Below, in pieces: positions 1-12,875 of a DNA stretch of 64,000 bases (positions within the stretch are counted from its first letter, which is position 1; each line of letters starts with the position of its first letter). A model generated the notes under the pieces. That model searched no databases. It had not been told where the DNA came from and was given only the letters and a program-made list of their open reading frames with translations. Origin of the DNA: Posidonia oceanica (Eukaryota; Streptophyta; Magnoliopsida; Alismatales; Posidoniaceae); assembly GCA_037176725.1 (NCBI GenBank), contig JAZBRS010000060.1, positions 58,122,001-58,186,000 of the forward strand, given 5' to 3'. The translations under genes and the position numbers were made by a program.

Positions 1-690
1 AGTGACAGTTACTGGATGTCAGCCGTATAACACAACTGCGGGCCAACCATGGATCGGCCGAGATGATAGTTTAGGTTATCAGCCTGAGAGCAGATAGTTT
101 AGGATATCAGCCTGAGCAGATAGTTTAGGATATCAGCCTGAGAGTAGATAGTTTAGGATATGAGCCTGAGCAGATAGTTTAGGATATCAGCCTGAGAGCA
201 GATAGTTTAGGATATCAGCCTGAGAGCAGATAGTTTAGGATATCAGCCTGAGAGTGCTTGATTGATGAATGATTGATTGATGAGTGATTGATTGCTGAGT
301 GATTGATTGGTGAGTGATTGATTGCTTGATAAGAGGGGATGAGATAATGATAAGAGCTATTGCTAAAGAAGGGAGATGAGGTAATGATGAGAGCTATTGC
401 TAAAGAAGGGAGATGAGGTAATGATGAGATTGACTGATAAAAAGGTGACAAGATATCGGACTTATCGGCCGGCAGAGAGGGGATGAGATAATGATGAGAT
501 TGATTGATTGAAAAAAGTTGATAAGATATCGGACTTATCGGTCGACAAAGAGGAAGGTGGTGACATGGATGAGATACCGTGGGGCATCGGAAAAGATGCC
601 CCTGGTATCAGGATGATACCAGGGGTTGGTCGAAACGTCCCTGGCATCGAAAGGCGAAGGATGGACAAAACTGACGTGTTTGTCAGACGA
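1..690 (-). repeat. Outer element 3' zone: arrays of short dyad repeats
   Basis: No gene here. Bases 1-60 match the linker and last unit of the element 2 array (35068-35125). At 61-255 about seven copies of a 25-28 bp repeat follow, each with GATA...TATC arms and an interleaved AGG...CCT pair. At 256-330 there is a tgattgat-type simple repeat, then 35-bp-like units (340-430). Near 455-475 and 520-545 are GATAAG/CTTATC-type units, and a 12-bp-stem hairpin lies at 599-625. The zone corresponds to 35069-36250 of inner element 2. Confidence 0.8.
599..625. repeat. Conserved hairpin CCCCTGGTATCA / TGATACCAGGGG (outer)
   Basis: A perfect 12-bp inverted repeat with a 3-nt loop. The same hairpin occurs twice in each inner element, one of those copies with compensatory changes. 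Confidence 0.85.
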
Positions 691-999
691 GTAGTTTGGG
701 GTACCAGCCCGATGAAGACGCAGCTGGGGATGTCCGGCAGCAGGATTTGACGACGCGGGTCCGCAGAGATCCTGGAGCCTGGGTCGTTTGTCGAGGACTT
801 TCGTCACGCGGGCAACAAGTCGGGCCAGGGGCCTCCGGATGTGCGGCGAGGAGCATGGAATGCATTAATCAGCTTTGAAATGCAAGCAGCCAGCACAAAA
901 CACTTTTGCATTGATAGAACTGTCGGTTACATGCCTGTGGCAGGCTAAAAAGTACAGCACAACTTGAAGGGAAAATAGAGTGACAGCTGCATGACGGCT

Positions 1000-2286
1000 C
1001 TAACTGATTCGGGCCTTCTTCGATTTTCCAGAGTCAGGGAACAAGGGACCGCTTGGCGGGATTTCATTGATGGGCCATAGGTCCTGCACCTCGGTGACGT
1101 ACTCAGGAGTGCACCCCACGCCTCTTGTAGCCGCGATGTCTGTTGATCGCACCCCATGCTGCGTTAGGTTGGCCAGCTCCTTCGTCGGGGCAATTGTACT
1201 GAGGGGATATTCTTGAAGGAGCCTAGGTGCTGTGCTGTCGACATAGGCATCTTGCTGGAAGCCGAACTGGCGCATGACTCTGATAGGGTGGTATTCCACA
1301 CCCGTGGTGAATCCCGGTAGCACAACCAACCGCATGTCGCGCGCATTGAAGAAGACAGTGAATGGTTCGGCCGCAGAAGGAATGATGCGCCAGGTTACTG
1401 TGTCATCTGTCAGTCCTGATAGCCTTTCATGTTCTTCCTTGACGCTCTTGACTGCCTTGGCATGGCCACTGTTGCAGTAGGCCTCGAAAGCATGTACTTG
1501 GGGGCGCAGAAGGTCTATCTCAGTGTGTGCGGCTAGCCAGACCTGAATGAGTGCTCCGCAACCATGGAAGTGGCGGCAGCGATGCGAGATGCGGTCCAGT
1601 CCGTGGTACGTCTCTGCCAGAACAACTGGTGCCAGGTCTATCTGGCGAGTCACCACAGCGAGTGCTATTTCAGCGATTTCGACGGCCACTGTCGTCTTGC
1701 CATGAGTAAAGACCAGCTCGCCTAGGAAACGGGTAACAAACCCTCGGAGCCACAGCTCGTCTCCGAGTTCGGCGCGCTTTTCCACAATATCATCAAAATA
1801 CGCTAGGCGAAGCAGAGGCATGGGTCCGCTGGTGCAAATCAGTTTCTGCTGGCAACTTCGGGTAGAGAGGCCGGTCAGCTGTTTTAGGACTGCGATGTAT
1901 CCGTCACGCCTCATGAAGATGGGCAGCCCCAGGATCTTGGAAAAGCCACAAATCCGGCGCACTTCTTCCAGTGTAGGTGTCAGTTCAGTTCTACCGAAAC
2001 GGAAGACGTGGTGTGCTGGTTTCCAGAATCGCGCAGCAGCACACAGGAGGTGGCGGCTTACTTCTACATCAGCAGCCTTTAGCAACTTGGTTGGAATGCC
2101 TCACAGGCGCAGCTTCTCACAGTCATCTTTGGTAAGCTTGCCGATCCATTCTTGCAGGATCTCAGAACAGTGTGTCGGGGTCACCAGAGTGGGGAAACCC
2201 ATTGCGCAGATTGCAGAATGTAGGCGGACGGCTGTCACAAAATCTTCAGATACCTGTTGCCAAGACTGTGGATTATCAGATCTCAT
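1000..2286 (-). pseudogene. DUF7745/plant-mobile-domain-like ORF of outer element, broken
   Basis: This is the extra ORF between integrase and 3' LTR. Start is the ATG at 2286: it lies in the sequence TATATGAGATCTGA, aligns with the chosen start in inner element 2, and an in-frame TAG a few codons upstream rules out an earlier start. A TGA at about 2103-2101 replaces the tryptophan (TGG) of the sister copy, splitting it into a 61-codon head and a 361-codon body. Visible conserved stretches include TELTPTLEEVRRICGF, DELWLRGFVTRFLGEL and LAETYHGLDRISHRCRHFHGCG. From memory these resemble the DUF7745 / plant mobile domain families found in retroelements; function is unknown. Apart from the stop the protein is well kept, more so than expected for free-drifting sequence of its age. 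Confidence 0.7.
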
Positions 2287-3546
2287 ATAGACACAAGACT
2301 ATTATCGGAAAGCAAATTCTGAAACTGGTAGAGATAGTCCAACACATTTAAACAGTAAAAATTCAGACTATGGCAATTGAACATATGTAAGCAAAGAAAT
2401 TCTGTCGATGCGGCGGGGATTGGCGGGAGTCCCGGGTTGTTGCAGCCTGACGGTGCCAACGCGTGCTGAGTAGAAGTACTGTCTCAGCGCTGGAGTAAGC
2501 TTTTGCGGAGTAGAATGATCAAAAAAGGAGTGGAGATGACTGGAAAATGTGGATGCATGCGTGATTGGTGTAGTTTGCCCTCAGTATCGGGGTGCTTTGG
2601 TGCCTGCTGCATAAGAAAGGAGCGGTCCCTAACTCACCGGACTCTACTCGGACTCCTGATTTGTTGGTGGCACTCTAGGAAAGGGTGTTGGTGATGTTTG
2701 GTGGTGGTGTAGAGTAGACGGGCTCCATGCCAAACTCTCAAGGACTTACACTCGCTCCTACCTCTTCCTTCTCTTTTTATGTCGGTGTGCAGGGCCCTCC
2801 TCATTCCCATTTTGGAAGCGAGGAGGACCTGATCCGGGCTGTGACTCTTTTCTAGGGTAGGTGAGAGGTGCGGGGTTACCCTGCTTGCCTTTATTCTCTT
2901 TTTTTCTTTTTCCTTTTTTGCTTTTTTTGTTTTTGCGGGAATGGGGCCTTTGTCTCCCTCCTTTTCTTTTTCCATCATTCTCCTTTTTCCTTGGTTTTTT
3001 TTTGTTTTTTTTCTTTTTTCTTTTTCATTCTTTTTCATTTTTCTTGCTCTTTTGGCTTGTAGGTCTCCGCTGTCCCTTCCCTAGGGGAAATGGGTGTTAG
3101 GGTTTTTTCCAGGTACCGACTTTTGGCTCTCTCTTTCTCTCTTTTTTTTTGCATATCTAAGCTGAAATGTGTATTGCTTCCTGGCTAACACCTAGTACTC
3201 TTCTAGGAGTGTAAGTCTTTAGGAATTTGGGCACTTCGCCCGCTTTCATTGAGTGGTGGCTCCCTCACTAGTCAAGACGTCTAAGTAGTATCAGGTGAAG
3301 TCGGGAGACTCCTTTCGCAGCAGGCAAGCACCTCCGATTTTCATCACCGGGCAACTATGCAATGCATGATTTGACGAGGAATGTGAACGAGATGAGCAGG
3401 GATGCACGGGAGTGCTGCAATGTCAGGAAATGCAGGAAATGGGATGAAGCAAAGTACGGAGGAGATAGAGCGAATAGAGATACAAAGACATGCGGATGGT
3501 GGAGATATGACAAGTGGGAGGAAGGATCCGCAAGGGCTACTCCCAG
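2287..3546 (-). other. Non-coding spacer between integrase and 3' ORF (outer)
   Basis: No gene. It contains a candidate splice acceptor (sense GTTTCAG, AG at 2320-2319) about 30 nt before the ORF start, a purine-rich tract on the sense strand (2883-3160), and at 3200-3545 a segment homologous to 39340-39700 of inner element 2. Confidence 0.7.
2883..3160 (-). other. Purine-rich tract on sense strand (outer)
   Basis: The + strand is almost all T and C runs (ttctttttctttttcc type), so the element RNA is A/G-rich for roughly 280 nt. The sister element has a comparable tract at about 38826-39130. It could act as an internal polypurine primer site or simply be low-complexity sequence. Confidence 0.55.
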
Positions 3547-6500
3547 CTACTGATAGTACTTCTTGAGGTAGCACATGTTGACCCGCTCGGACTGCTCGAC
3601 CTGGTCCATGTCCTCAAGAGTTACTGCGCCGCCTGAGAAGATCTGTTTAACTACAAAGGGACCGCGCCAGTTAGGTCGGAATTTGCCTCGACCGTCAGGT
3701 AGATGAACGGCACGCAGAACAAGATCCCCGGGCTGGAAGCTTCTAGGCCGGACTTTCTTCAGGAATGCTCTAGCCATTCGCTTCTGGTAACAGTGAGCGT
3801 TATGCATGGCTTGTAGTCTATGCTCATCAATCAGATTCAGTTGGACGCAGCGGTCTTCGACCCATTCTGCCTCTTCCAACTCAGCTTCTCGTAAAATCCG
3901 TAACGAGGGGACCTCCACCTCGACGGGTAATACTGCTTCCATACCGTACACCAGCGAGTACGGGGTGGCTCCTGTTGAGGTCCGAATTGATGTCCTATAC
4001 GCCCAGAGTGCGTACGGGAGCTGATCGTGCCAGTCCTTGTGGGTTTCCGCCATCTTCTTCATGATTTTGATGATGTTCTTGTTAGCAGACTCCACTGCTC
4101 CATTCATCTGAGGCCGATATGGTGAGGAGCGGTGATGCTTGATTCTGAAATTCTGTAGGAACTCCTCAGTTCTTTTGGCAACGAAGTTCGTGCCATTATC
4201 AGAGATGATGGAGTGAGGGACCCCATATCGGGCAACGATGTTGTACCTGATGAACTTTTCTGTTGCCACCGCGGTGATTGTTCTGTAAGAGGCTGCTTCC
4301 ACCCACTTAGTGAAGTAGTCTATCGCTACCATGATGAAGCGATGGCCGTTTGAAGCAGCGGGGTGTATTGCGCCAATGACGTCGATCCCCCAGGTGGAGA
4401 AAGGCCACGGCGAGGACATGTTATGCAGCTGATGAGGAGGGGCCTTGATAAAATTACCATGGACCTAACAGTTGTGGCATTTACGCACGAACCGGCAGCA
4501 GTCCGCCTCCATGGTTTGCCAGAAATATCCTTGGAGCATGATCTTCTTGGCTAAGAGGACACCGTTCATGTGCGGGCCACAGGTCCCTGCATGTACTTGA
4601 AGCATTAGGGTATCAGCCTCCGGCTTGTCCAGGCAGCGTAGTAGCATCTAATTGTACGATCTTCTATATAACTGCCCAGCCCCCAACACATATTTCGACG
4701 CCAGACGCGCCAAAATTCTCTTATCTTCCGCGGTGGTGCCAGGTGGGAGACTGCCGGATTCCAAGAATGCTTTGATATCATGATACCATGGCTACTCCGC
4801 GGTCGAATCTGCTTCCTCTATGTTCATGCAATGGGCGGGCTCCTCTATGCAGGTGACTGACACATCTACCTTGCTGTTCTCTGGTATATTGAGCCAAGAT
4901 GCCAAGGTTGCTAATGCGTCTGCATACGCATTCTTTGCTCTGTTCATGTATGTGAAGTCAATGCTCTCGAACTCTTCTATTAGCCCCAGCAGACATTAGT
5001 GATACGGCACGAGCTTCGGGTCCTTGGTCTTCCAATCGCCGTTCACTTGAGAGATCACTAGCATGGCATCACCGTGCACATGTAGCTTCTGCGCCTTATG
5101 CTCGAGGGCGACTTTCAAACCCAGGATGCATGCTTCATATTCTGCCTCATTGTTCGTGCATGCGAAAGTCAGCTTCCTCGCAAAAGGGATCATTTGCCCC
5201 TGGGGCGTGGTCAGCACTGCGCCTATGCCCCGACCCTTTTTATTGACAGCACCGTCGAAGTACAGCCGCCAATGCTCTTGCTCTTCAGGGTCTTTCTCCT
5301 CCGAGTCCTCCATTGTAAAGAGAATGTCTTCATCCGGGAACTGCGTCTGGATTGGCTGATACTCGGGCAAAGGGAAATCCGCAAGGTGATCCGCCATAGC
5401 CTGGCCTTTCATAGATCGCTATGTGACGAAGGTGATGTCGTATTGAGATAACAAAACCTGCCACTTGACGCATCTGCCCACCAAAGCCAGCTTTTGGAAA
5501 AGAAATTTGATAGGGTCATGACGGCACAAGAGCTGAACTGGGTATGCCATCATATAGTGTCTCAGTTTCTGTGCGGCCCAGACAAGGGACAGACAGGTCT
5601 TCTCCATCGTGCTGTACCTAGCTTCACATTCATTAAATTTCTTACTCAGGTAGTAGATGGCGCGTTCCTTCCTACCAGATTCGTCGTGTTGGCCCAAGAC
5701 GGCACCCATGGAATGCTGCGTAGTTGAGAGGTAGAGGAGCAGAGGTCTTCCTGGTGTGGGAGGGACCAGGACGGGGGGTTTGACCAGCAGTTGCTTGATC
5801 TTATTGAATGCGGCCTGACATTCTTCATTCCAGTCAATTTGTGCATTTTTCCGCAGGAGTTTGAAAATGGGCTCGCAGATGGGCGTAAGCTGTGCAATGA
5901 AGCGACTGATGTACTGTAGACGCCCAAGTAGGCCTCAAACCTCCTTCTCGGTTCTAGGGGGTGGCATTTCCACGATGGCTTTAGCTTTCATCGGGTCCAC
6001 TTCAATCCCCCTTTGGCTAACAATGTAGCCCAGAAGTTTGCCAGATGAAACCCCAAACACGCATTTACTGGGGTTAAGCCTCAGTCTGTATTTCCTCAGA
6101 CGGTCAAAGAGCTTCTTCAGGCAAGCAAGGTGATCCTCAGGCTCTTTGGTCTTTGCGATCATGTCATCTACATAGACCTCCACTTCCTGGTGCATGAGGT
6201 CGTGAAAGAGTGCAGTCATGGCTCTCTGATAAGTTGCGCCGACGTTCTTCAACCCAAACGGCATAACCTGATAACAGAAGACCCCCCAGGGGGTGATGAA
6301 TGAAGTCTTTTCCATGTCTTCTTCTGCCATCCTGATCTGATTATAGCCGGAGAAACCGTCCATAAAGGATAGCATCTTGTGGCCCGCGGTGTTGTCGACT
6401 AGGACGTCAATGTGAGGCAATGGGAAGTCGTCCTTGGGACTCGCCTTGTTCAGGTCCCTGTAGTCGATACATATCCGGATCCGACCGTCCTTCTTGGGCA

Positions 6501-7332
6501 CTAGCACGATGTTTGCAAGCCACTCAGGGTAAAGGACGACTTTCAGAAAGTTAACATCAAGCTGCTTCATTATCTCTTCCTTGATCATGAGCAGCCACTG
6601 TGGTCGCCATCTCCTCAGTTTCTGCTTTACTGGCTTGGCGTCCGGCTTCAGGGGTAAGTTGTGGACCACTATCTCGACATCAAGGCCAACCATGTCTTCA
6701 TAGGTCCAGGCGAAGACGTCTGTGTACTCTTTCAAGAACGCGATGAACTCTATTCTGACTTGGGGTGATAGTAGGGCACTGATGCGAACCTCTCTAGTTT
6801 CTTCGACCGTGCCGAGATTAATGACCTCCGTTTCTTCCTCAACATGCAGGTTGGGACCTTCTGGGTCGTCATCATAGGGCCGGAACTCAGGCGATGGGTC
6901 ATCATTCTCATCTTCGCCTGTATTATCTTCCTCTCCGTATGCAACAAGTTCTGAGAGGATCTCCTTTTCGAAAGTGGGGTTTGTCACATCGAAGGAGTGT
7001 AGAAGTTCCGCTTCTTGACCTTGGTGACGCCTCAGGATGGTCACACCTACCCGAGTGTTTCTGTATCTTCGGTGTGCGACCTCTGCCCTGATGGCTTCCT
7101 CTGTCCGTCCTACTGCTGATGACATTGCTGCATGTTCTGCTGACACTGCTGAAGGCCTTGCTGGCTCTGTGACTGATACTGCTGATAACTTTGCTACTGA
7201 AACTTCTGACAACTCTGTCACTGATTCGCCTTTCTGTCCTGTTACTGCTGCTGTGTGATCTGCTAGAGTCTCCTCTTCTGAGTCCGCTAACATACTTGTG
7301 GAGGGCATGTCAGACTGGCGGCTGACTTGGAT
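3547..7332 (-). pseudogene. Outer pol, 3' part: RT, dual RNase H, integrase (broken by stops)
   Basis: One continuous frame runs from the insertion site at 7332 to the stop at 3547, interrupted by six nonsense codons and no frameshift: TGA 5937-5935 (CGA in the sister), TAG 5421-5419, TAA 4998-4996, TAG 4794-4792, TAG 4650-4648 and TAG 4467-4465 (each TAG is CAG in inner element 2). Domains in order: acidic linker, RT with DGFSGYNQ and catalytic YVDD (6163-6174); first RNase H whose usual catalytic Asp is replaced (STTQHSMGAVLGQ, near 5710); second RNase H (YFDGAVNKKGRG, about 5290-5000); integrase with the HHCC region, WGIDVIGAIH, SDNGTNF and VESANK as DDE residues, and a GPF-type C-terminus, without chromodomain. 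The double RNase H is the Tat-lineage signature. It cannot make an intact polyprotein. Confidence 0.92.
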
Positions 7333-7337
7333 ACTGC
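7333..7337. repeat. Target-site duplication actgc, left copy
   Basis: The five bases actgc directly precede the LTR at 7338 and recur directly after the other LTR at 25716. The duplicated site lies in the outer element's pol linker between protease and RT. Confidence 0.92.
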
Positions 7338-7929
7338 AGTAGCGATCCCGATCGGAATCAGGCTCGCTGATTTAGCGGCGATTGGATCCGAGGAAGAGGC
7401 TCAACTCGAAAATACTTAAAATCGAGGAGAAAAAGGAAAGATAAGACAAATCAGAGTCGCCACCAAGTCTATTAACGGAAGACGAGGAAAACCAGGGTAA
7501 TGCGTGAATTAACGCGCAAAACCGAGCAATAAATGCAAAGCAAAGCAATGCAAAGGAAAACAAATGCAAGCAAATGCAAATGAGATGACTCTAGCCTAGG
7601 ATAAGGGCAATACGGTCATTGCGGGCCAGAAGACAGGGCAAGGACTCCTGTTACGCGCGGGGAAGGTGTTAGGCACCCCCGACACGCCCGAGAATCGGTC
7701 TTTCTAGGCTTACGCTCGCATACGCAGGGAAATGCAGGATTGAATGCCTATGTGCCTATAAATGCCTAAATGAATGCTCAAGGTGTGCTCTAAGTGGGAA
7801 GAAACAAAGCAAGGAAGTAAACGTGCTCTCTAAGTGCTCAGCTACGCTGTCCGTGTTCCGAATTAGGCGAAACCTAGCTCGTGAGAACTCCAGACAGTAA
7901 GCATCACAGCCCTATATGCAAATGCAGGC

Positions 7930-8150
7930 GAAAAAGCGAAACAGCGAGAAAACCATGCAAGGGAAAACGGCGTAAAACACGCAAAACAAGGCGAGAAACA
8001 AGAAAGGCACGCGGAACAGAGCAAAAGAACAAAATCGGCACGCAAAACAGGCGGGAAAGCAGGGCAGCATGCAAAACAAGACAAGGAAGCAAAGAGGCAC
8101 GCAAAACGGTGCAAAAGCGAGAGCGGGCACGCGAAACGGTGCCAAAACAG
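7930..8150. repeat. LTR minisatellite (3' LTR, element 1)
   Basis: Degenerate units of roughly 30-35 bp centred on the word cgcaaaac. Its position corresponds to U5 or R. The long open frames here on both strands come from the stop-poor repeat and are not supported as genes. Confidence 0.75.
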
Positions 8151-10161
8151 CGAAGCAAAAACCTCAGAAAAGCCATGCGAAATGCAAGAATGTAGAAAAG
8201 ATCAAAAGAGGCCAAAGGGGGGCAAAACAACGTGTGTGTAAGAACAGATGTCGTTTAGGACCACACGGAGTAGGTGTGAAGACCTACAGAGGGGAGAGTG
8301 TGCAAATGGAGGGATTACCATCTCTTAGCGACTGTTTCCCACTAAACCGTTCCACGGTGTGTCTCGCATGCTGTCCAAAGCTCGCGATGCGATCGGATCG
8401 TGGAAAAGGGAGAAGAAAGTCACATTAAGTGGTAAATCCAGGGAAAACACAACACAAAACATACGGAGAAACGTGAAACGAGGATTTGAGGATAGAAGCA
8501 GGAAGGGGAGGCCCTATTCTACATGCTCAAAGAGACAGAAAGCCAAAATGAGAAAACTTATGCAAATGGCATGCAAATGCAATGCAGGGGTTCAGGGGGA
8601 CATACCTGGAGATCCGGGAGCCTGATCTGAAATCTATTTGGTCCATGCTGAAGAGCGCTTTGCTGCGGTCGCCTGGGCAGCTTACTTGAGAAGATCCAAC
8701 AGCCGGATTGGAAGATATCGCAGCTTCAAGGCAGAAGGGCCAGAGCAGGGGAGAAGAACAGATCTAGGTGTTCAGGAGGTCCTAGGGATGTGCAAAAGGT
8801 CCTCTCAAGTGAAAGGGAGCTAAAAGTGCTTAGTGTATGCAAAAGGATGCTAAAATGCAAGACTAGGTGGATGCAGAATGCATGCAAAAGCAGAAAAAAA
8901 AAACGAGGGGAAAAGAACTTGGAAAAAGACAGGAGTTAAAAAGCATTTTGAAAAAGAAAGGGGCTAAAAATGCAAATTTTCCAGAAAACAGGGGTCCACA
9001 GGAAAGGATTTTGAAAACAAGAGAGGACAGGGGTCCATTTTGCAAAAAAAACTAGGCTCAGAAAGCTGTTTTGAAAAGAGAGTATGCTTTAAAAGAGGTT
9101 TTGAAAGCAGAAAAAGGTCAGAATGCAATTTTGGAAAAACTGGGGTCTAAAATGCAAATTTTCCAGAAAACAGGGTTCTGGGGAGTCTGAGAATACTGGT
9201 GGAGGGTCTGCATGCAATTTGGTAAGCATAGGAGCTAAGATGCAAGTTTAGGGGCAAAATGGTCTTTTTACATGGTTTTTGAAAGATGCAAGGACCTATG
9301 TGTGATTTTTAAATCATGCAGGGGTCAAATATGCAATTTTATATGCAAAATATGCTCTGAAATCACTGACCATGGACTGACATGCAATTTTTTGAAAATG
9401 CAAGGTTGAAAATGCAATGCAATAAGCTAAAATGCATGCAAAATGATTACTGTGCATTTAAAAAGGACCTATATGCAAAAATGAAAAAACAGAGGGGCAA
9501 AAGTGCAATGCATCAACCAAAAATTAAAATCAGAACCTAAGTTACTACAGTGCATTGGACCTAAATGCAAAAACAGAAACATGCAGGGACCTAGAATGCA
9601 ATGCAGTATGGTAAAATGCATGCAACTAAATTAACTGATTTAAGACAGGACTTACATGCAAAATTCAAAAGCAGAGGGGCTAAACTACAAAATATTATAA
9701 CTGAAACGCACAGTGACAGGACTGAAAAGCAAATACTGAAAAATATAAATAAAAACAGCAATTTAGCATGGTATTTAATTTAAAACTAAGCATAATAAAT
9801 GGCAGAAGGACTGGAATGCAAAAATTGAAAAACTTAAGCTAAACATGCAATATTTACATCTAAACTATACAAATAAGAAAATAAATGAACAGTGCTAGTC
9901 GGCGGTCGACGAGCACTGTAGCAGAACGCCGGCAGTGCTCGTGACCGCCGACAGGGGAGGTTGGGGAGGCGCAGACCGGCGGAGCTTGGTGCTGGCGTTC
10001 GTCCGGAGCTCTGGGAACTGTCCGGAGTTCGCTCTGTTGGTCGGAGTGTCCGGAGGAAGAGCAGCCGGCGAGTCGGGGACGGAGCAGGAAGACCGGAAAT
10101 CCTAATCTATAGGCTGGAGAAGCAAGAGGGAAGGAAGAGGAAGCTAAGGGAAGCAAAATGT

Positions 10162-10163
10162 AC
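10162..10163 (-). promoter_or_regulatory. Candidate splice donor (3' LTR, element 1)
   Basis: The sense strand CTCAG|GTACAT lies about 900 nt downstream of the TATA position. The site is conserved in all LTR types. Confidence 0.35.
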
Positions 10164-11060
10164 CTGAGTCCGCGTCTGAGATGTCCTCCCGACGTCAGTG
10201 GTTCCAGAAGTGGCCGGCGGCGTTCGTCCAGTCGCTGCGGGTGCTGTCGGCTGCTCGCGAGGGATGGAGTGGCTTCAGAATGTTCCTCCGGAGCTTCCTG
10301 ATCGACCGGACGCAAGCTTCGCAGCTCAGGTGGAGATTCGGCCGATTTGGGTTCACAGGTGACAGCCGGAGGCCGGGGGGGGTGTCTGCTGCTCGTCGGC
10401 TCGGATGGAGCATTCTGGGAGATTGCTGGAGGCCTGAGGAGTCGATCTGGATGTTCAGAGAGGGCTTCTGGAAGGTGTGGAGGAAGTTAGGAGGCTGGGC
10501 TGATTTCTGGTCTGGAGCGAAGTAAGGTGTTTGTTGTGGAATTTGGGGGCTGTGGTGGAAGGTTTGGTCTTCTGTTGGGTGGCCTAGAAAGGTGGATGTC
10601 TGGTGGATCTCTGGGTGGAGTTTGGGAAGGAGCTGCGGGCTGTGGTGAGGGGAGTAGTTTAGGTGGTGAAAAGGCAATGGGAAATCGGGGGATGAAGGCT
10701 GGCTGTTGGGTGAAGTTGGGGGAGGAATTGGGAGAAGGATGAAGGCTTGGACGGGGCTTGGTTTACTGGGAAAGGTGAAGGAAGTTTTTCTGAAGATTTC
10801 TGGGGAGAAAGAGGAAGGCTTCAGGTGGGGATTGCTCTGGGATCCAGGTCCCTCTCCGGGATGCCAAGGCTCTCTCAAGCTCTACTCTCACTGCTCTCTT
10901 CTCTCTGGAAATTGGGAGGTGAAGAGGAGAAGGAGGAGGGTCGCACAGGGGGGAAGAAGCTTCGGAATTCTGGTCTGATGGCTCTCCACTCTCTGGTTCG
11001 CTCTGGATTGCTCTCACTCCGGCTCTGTCTGACACTCTGGATTGAAGGGAGGACGGGAGG

Positions 11061-11067
11061 CTTATGA
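11061..11067 (-). promoter_or_regulatory. Candidate TATA position (3' LTR, element 1), degenerate
   Basis: The sense strand reads TCATAAG followed by the conserved block CCTCCCGTCC. It aligns with ATATAAG in element 2, so this is the same core-promoter position in weakened form. Confidence 0.4.
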
Positions 11068-12875
11068 ATGAGGAGCTGCTGCTGCTGGGCGCGAGCTGAG
11101 AATTCAAACTCGGCCGGCGGTTACTGCAGCGGAGGGGACGGGGCGACCGGCTCCGGAAAAGCCGCAGAGAGGAAGGAGAGCGGCGGGCTGCTGTAGATTG
11201 AAAGGATTGAAGCTCAAAATTTGAATGGTGGAGGGAAGGCTGTAGCTGAAGGTTCGTGGGAGAAGCCGGTGGAGAAATCAGCTGAAGGAGGTGGGGAAGA
11301 AGAAGGGTGGAGAAGGGCCGGACTGTGCTGCGGGCCGAGAAGAAAAAGAAATAAAGAAAAAGAAGAAACGGGCTGACGGGCCTAGTAAGGAAAAGAAAGA
11401 AAGAAAGAAGAGAAATAAGAAAGAAAGAGAGGGTAGGATGGGGAAATAAAATTAGGTAAAAATAAACTAAAAATAAACAAAAATACTGGAGAGGTTGTGC
11501 TGTAGGTTAGGATTTTAATTAAGATTTTTAATGGTCATTTTGAGTTGATTAATGTGTTTTGGGCTTAATTAGGGTTTTAGGGTTTTGGTTTTGCTTTTAG
11601 TTAGTTTTCTCTTGATTAAGTGTTTGTTAAACCTTTTTTAAATTGTTTTAAAAATTGTATTTCCCTTGTTGGACACTTAGGATATTAATTAGGATTTTTT
11701 AGGATTTAATTTCGTATTAATCAGGGTTGGTTTTAGGTTTTTAAGTTTTGGTCTTCTTAGGTTTTTTCTTTCTTAAGTCTTTTAAGTTATGTTTTGATTT
11801 TTGTTTGTTGATTTTCCTTGAAGTTTTTTAGTTGGGTTTTTCTGGTTTGATAGGGTGTTTTTTAAGTCTTTCAGATGTGTTTTTCTTTTCTTTTTTAATT
11901 AAGTTTTTAACTTGTTTTTCTTATGTTTATTAGGTTAAGTCTTTTGCCTTCTTTAATTACTTGTTTTAGTGTTTGATTTTTAATTCTTCTTTTTAGGGTT
12001 TGTTTTTTTAATTCTTTTAGTGGGGTTTTTACTTTTGCTGGGTTTAGATCTCATTTTAGTTTTTTCCTCGATTTTTCAGTGTTTTCTTTTGATTTGTTTT
12101 GCACTTTTTTAGCTTGCATGTTTGGTTTTTCTTTTAACTTGATTTAGTTAAGTTTAAGTTGTTAATAGCTTGTTTAATATATTTTTAATTGTTTTTCTTA
12201 GGGTTCTGATTTGCTTCTTTTGTGTTTTGAGATTTTACAGATTTTTATGGGTTTTTGTGGATTTTTGCAGAAGGGAGAAAAGAAAAAGAGAAGGAAGAAA
12301 GAAATGGAAAAAAGAGGGAGATAAGAGGAAAAGAGATAGGTTGGAGGAAAACGATTTTTTTAAAATTCAGAAAAAGTGTTAAAAATAAAGTAAAAATAGG
12401 GATAAGATAGAGGAAGGATAGAAGCACAGAGGGGGCCCACAGCCAGACCAGAAAAAGGATAAGAAAGGGATGAAAAGAGAGATGATAATCAGGAGAGAGA
12501 GAGGAGAGAGAAAATGATAATCCTGGAGAGAGAAAATGATAATTTGGGTGAAAGAGGGTCTTAAAGGTCTCGGAATGGGGTGAAAATTGTTGAGTGGGTA
12601 GTCTAGGGTTTGAAGTGTTGGTTCTAAAGTTTTGGTTTGATTCTAAGGAGGTTTTGGAGGGATTTCAAGGTGTAGAAAAAGGGTAGTTTCACCTAGGTTT
12701 TCTATGGTTTTTGGGAATGGGTTAGGTTTGGAAATTTCTAGGTTTTTGGGTAGGCTTGTTGGGTGGATAGTGGTGGATTTTCCTATGGTTTTTGGTTAGG
12801 TTTTGAGGTTGGGAAGGGGGGTAAAGGTTTGGGCCAAGACAGGCTGATTTTGAAGGGTAGAGAGGAGGATTAGGG

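Larger units (their letters stand above)
1..7337 (-). mobile_element. Outer Tat-lineage element, 3' part (left segment)
   Basis: This is the 3' portion of the oldest element. In sense order (falling coordinates) it holds the end of the protease-RT spacer, reverse transcriptase, two RNase H domains, integrase, a 1.2-kb non-coding spacer, the extra 3' ORF and a repeat zone cut by the window edge. Position 1 aligns with about 35069 of inner element 2, so roughly 1.4 kb of internal sequence plus the whole 3' LTR should lie left of the window. The segment ends at the target duplication actgc (7333-7337), where inner element 1 inserted. The nested layout is read directly from the sequence; the missing left part is inferred. 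Confidence 0.93.

Noticed and set aside
2861..3100. Phe/Leu-rich small ORFs on the + strand
   Set aside because: They arise from T/C runs of the purine-rich sense tract; they are antisense to the element with no family match.
10195..11107. Pro/Ser/Gly-rich ORFs in the GC-rich LTR zone
   Set aside because: Frames are broken by indels between the two LTR copies of element 1 and overlap on both strands; they behave as non-coding sequence.
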